The notes under the pieces are model-generated. The model ran no database searches. It saw only the letters and a list, made by a program, of their open reading frames with translations, and was not told where the DNA came from. From Syntrophothermus sp. UBA1445 (GTDB lineage Bacteria; Bacillota; Syntrophomonadia; Syntrophomonadales; DTU052), in assembly GCA_002329495.1 (NCBI GenBank), contig DCTH01000101.1, positions 14,566 through 20,649 of the forward strand: a DNA stretch of 6,084 nt, written 5' to 3'. Shown piece by piece: positions 5,103-6,084 of the stretch. Position numbers and translations under genes: made by a program. The stretch's first letter is position 1; each line of letters opens with the position of its first letter.

Positions 5103-5546
5103 TTGAAGAAGGAAAAGAAATTCTATCTGGTGAGAGAGGATATGCTTCCGGAGGCTATACTTAAGACGGCGCGGGCCAAGGAACTGATGGCGCAGCGGGG
5201 TAATATACCGGTGACTGAGGCCCTGGAGCAGGTAGGATTGCCGCGCAGCACCTTCTACAAGTACCGGGATGGGGTTTTTTCCTTCCTGGACGCCGGGGCG
5301 ATGCGGATAATTAACCTATCGCTGGAACTGAAGCACGAGTCGGGCATTCTCTCCAGGGTACTTAATTATGTGGCCTCTCAATCGGGTAATATCCTGGCCA
5401 TCAATCAGAATCTGCCCCTGCGGGGTATGGCCAATGTAACCATATCCGTGGATATTGAAGAATTGCAGATTGGAGTGGAGGAACTGTTAGCAGGCTTGGA
5501 GGGTATTGAAGGGGTATTACATTCAGAACTTATTGGCAGAAGCTAG
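5103..5546 (+). CDS. thrR: ACT-domain DNA-binding regulator of the PheB/ThrR (UPF0735) family
   Basis: The 147-residue product aligns along its length with the Bacillus PheB/ThrR family. It opens with KFYLVREDMLPEAILKT (6-22), continues with a helix-turn-helix-like stretch ending GLPRSTFYKYRDGVF (45-59), and closes with a C-terminal ACT domain (about 70-145) that starts NLSLELKHESGILSRVLNYV and includes GNILAINQNLPLRGMANVTISVD. ACT domains bind amino acids. Older annotations tie the family to chorismate mutase, but the Bacillus subtilis protein ThrR (to my memory the former PheB) is a repressor of hom-thrCB. Here the gene directly precedes hom, which supports the regulatory reading and suggests control of its own operon by threonine or a related amino acid. 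The start is TTG 5103, chosen because KKFYLVRED is conserved; its ribosome binding site (GGGG at 5093-5096) is weak. The stop overlaps the hom ribosome binding site. Confidence 0.88.
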   Translation: MKKEKKFYLVREDMLPEAILKTARAKELMAQRGNIPVTEALEQVGLPRSTFYKYRDGVFSFLDAGAMRIINLSLELKHESGILSRVLNYVASQSGNILAINQNLPLRGMANVTISVDIEELQIGVEELLAGLEGIEGVLHSELIGRS

Positions 5547-5550
5547 GAGG
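5545..5550 (+). promoter_or_regulatory. Ribosome binding site of hom, overlapping the thrR stop
   Basis: AGGAGG starts inside the TAG stop codon of the upstream gene and ends eight bases before ATG 5559. The nearer ATG at 5554 reads only two codons before TGA, so 5559 is the true start. The overlap suggests translational coupling. Confidence 0.85.
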
Positions 5551-5558
5551 AAAATGGC

Positions 5559-6084
5559 ATGATTAAGGTTGGTTTACTGGGATGTGGCACCGTAGGCGGC
5601 GGGGTAGTCAAACTGCTAAGAGAGAATCAGGACATCATCGCCCAGCGGGTGGGGCAAGAGGTCGTGATCGAGAAGATACTGGAGGTAGACCGAACTAAGG
5701 TTTACGACCTGGGACTGGGTGATGATATTATCGCCAACAGCATGGAAGAGGTAATAGAGGCGGGAGTAGACGTAGTTATTGAATTGATTGGCGGAATTGA
5801 ACCGGCCAAAACATACATTTTGGACGCCCTTAAGCGGGGTAAGGGTGTGGTGTCAGCCAACAAGGACCTGATCGCCAGCCATGGCAAGGAAATCTTCGAT
5901 GCCGCGGCTGAAAATGGGGTAGATTTCTATTTTGAGGCCAGCGTCGGCGGGGGGATCCCGATTGTGTTTCCTCTGAAGGAGTCCCTGGCCGGAAACAGGA
6001 TCAAAGAGGTCATCGGCATTCTGAACGGCACCACCAACTACATCCTTACCAAGATGTCCCGGGAAGGGCAACCCTACGAGGATG
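5559..6084 (+). CDS. hom: Homoserine dehydrogenase, N-terminal 175 residues
   Basis: The product reduces aspartate-semialdehyde to homoserine with NAD(P)H, the branch step to threonine and methionine, in the cytosol. It starts MIKVGLLGCGTVGGGVVKLL, with the nucleotide-binding GCGTVG at 8-13. VIELIGGIEPA (73-83) and SANKDLIA (99-106), with the conserved Lys102 near the active site, follow. FEASVGGGIPI (125-135) and GILNGTTNYIL (153-163) belong to the substrate/dimer domain. All N-terminal motifs are intact. The frame is open to the window end, so the gene is cut there; family members have about 400-430 residues, usually with a C-terminal ACT domain that cannot be checked here. It lies 12 bases after the ACT-domain regulator with a perfect ribosome binding site, clearly the same operon. 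Threonine synthase and homoserine kinase genes would be expected next. Confidence 0.96.
   Translation, partial: MIKVGLLGCGTVGGGVVKLLRENQDIIAQRVGQEVVIEKILEVDRTKVYDLGLGDDIIANSMEEVIEAGVDVVIELIGGIEPAKTYILDALKRGKGVVSANKDLIASHGKEIFDAAAENGVDFYFEASVGGGIPIVFPLKESLAGNRIKEVIGILNGTTNYILTKMSREGQPYED

Overview
The window reads as ordinary chromosome of an endospore-forming, Gram-positive anaerobe of the class Clostridia, probably Peptococcales- or Syntrophomonadales-like. The evidence is a full-length SpoIVA, found only in spore formers, the order plsY-gpsA-spoIVA that is common in Clostridia, strong AGGAGG ribosome binding sites, GTG and TTG starts, and a roughly balanced base composition. The genus call is inference only.

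Layout. 1-275 is the 3' end of plsY (acyl-phosphate glycerol-3-phosphate acyltransferase). One base later comes gpsA (glycerol-3-phosphate dehydrogenase, 277-1287). Together they make glycerol-3-phosphate and acylate it, the first steps of phospholipid synthesis. A GNAT acetyltransferase gene (1304-1801, minus strand) runs towards gpsA. A 331-base divergent intergenic region holds a good match to a sigma-E (mother-cell) promoter and leads to spoIVA, whose start is best placed at GTG 2133 (492 residues). An intrinsic terminator at 3662-3689 closes that unit.

Two small genes follow: an unrecognised soluble protein (3773-4135) and a DUF1232/YkvA-like membrane protein (4233-4655). Both appear to use a GGTGAT-type ribosome binding site instead of the usual GGAGG.

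The 447-base gap 4656-5102 is the only accessory-looking DNA. It contains a long imperfect palindrome (about 4654-4976) bounded by AATGGG...CCCATT hairpin units. The left unit doubles as the terminator of the DUF1232 gene. A second direct copy of the right-hand unit follows with a 39-base period (4943-5008). This resembles REP-type or MITE-like non-autonomous repeats, and the open frames in it look spurious. Right after it is a strong extended -10 promoter (5023-5051).

That promoter drives an ACT-domain regulator of the PheB/ThrR family (5103-5546) and hom (homoserine dehydrogenase, 5559 to the window end), which form an evident threonine/methionine-branch operon. The regulator probably senses an amino acid and controls its own operon.

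I see no new defence, mobile or biosynthetic system. The items most worth checking are the palindromic repeat, the unrecognised gene after spoIVA, and the shared unusual ribosome binding site of the two small genes.
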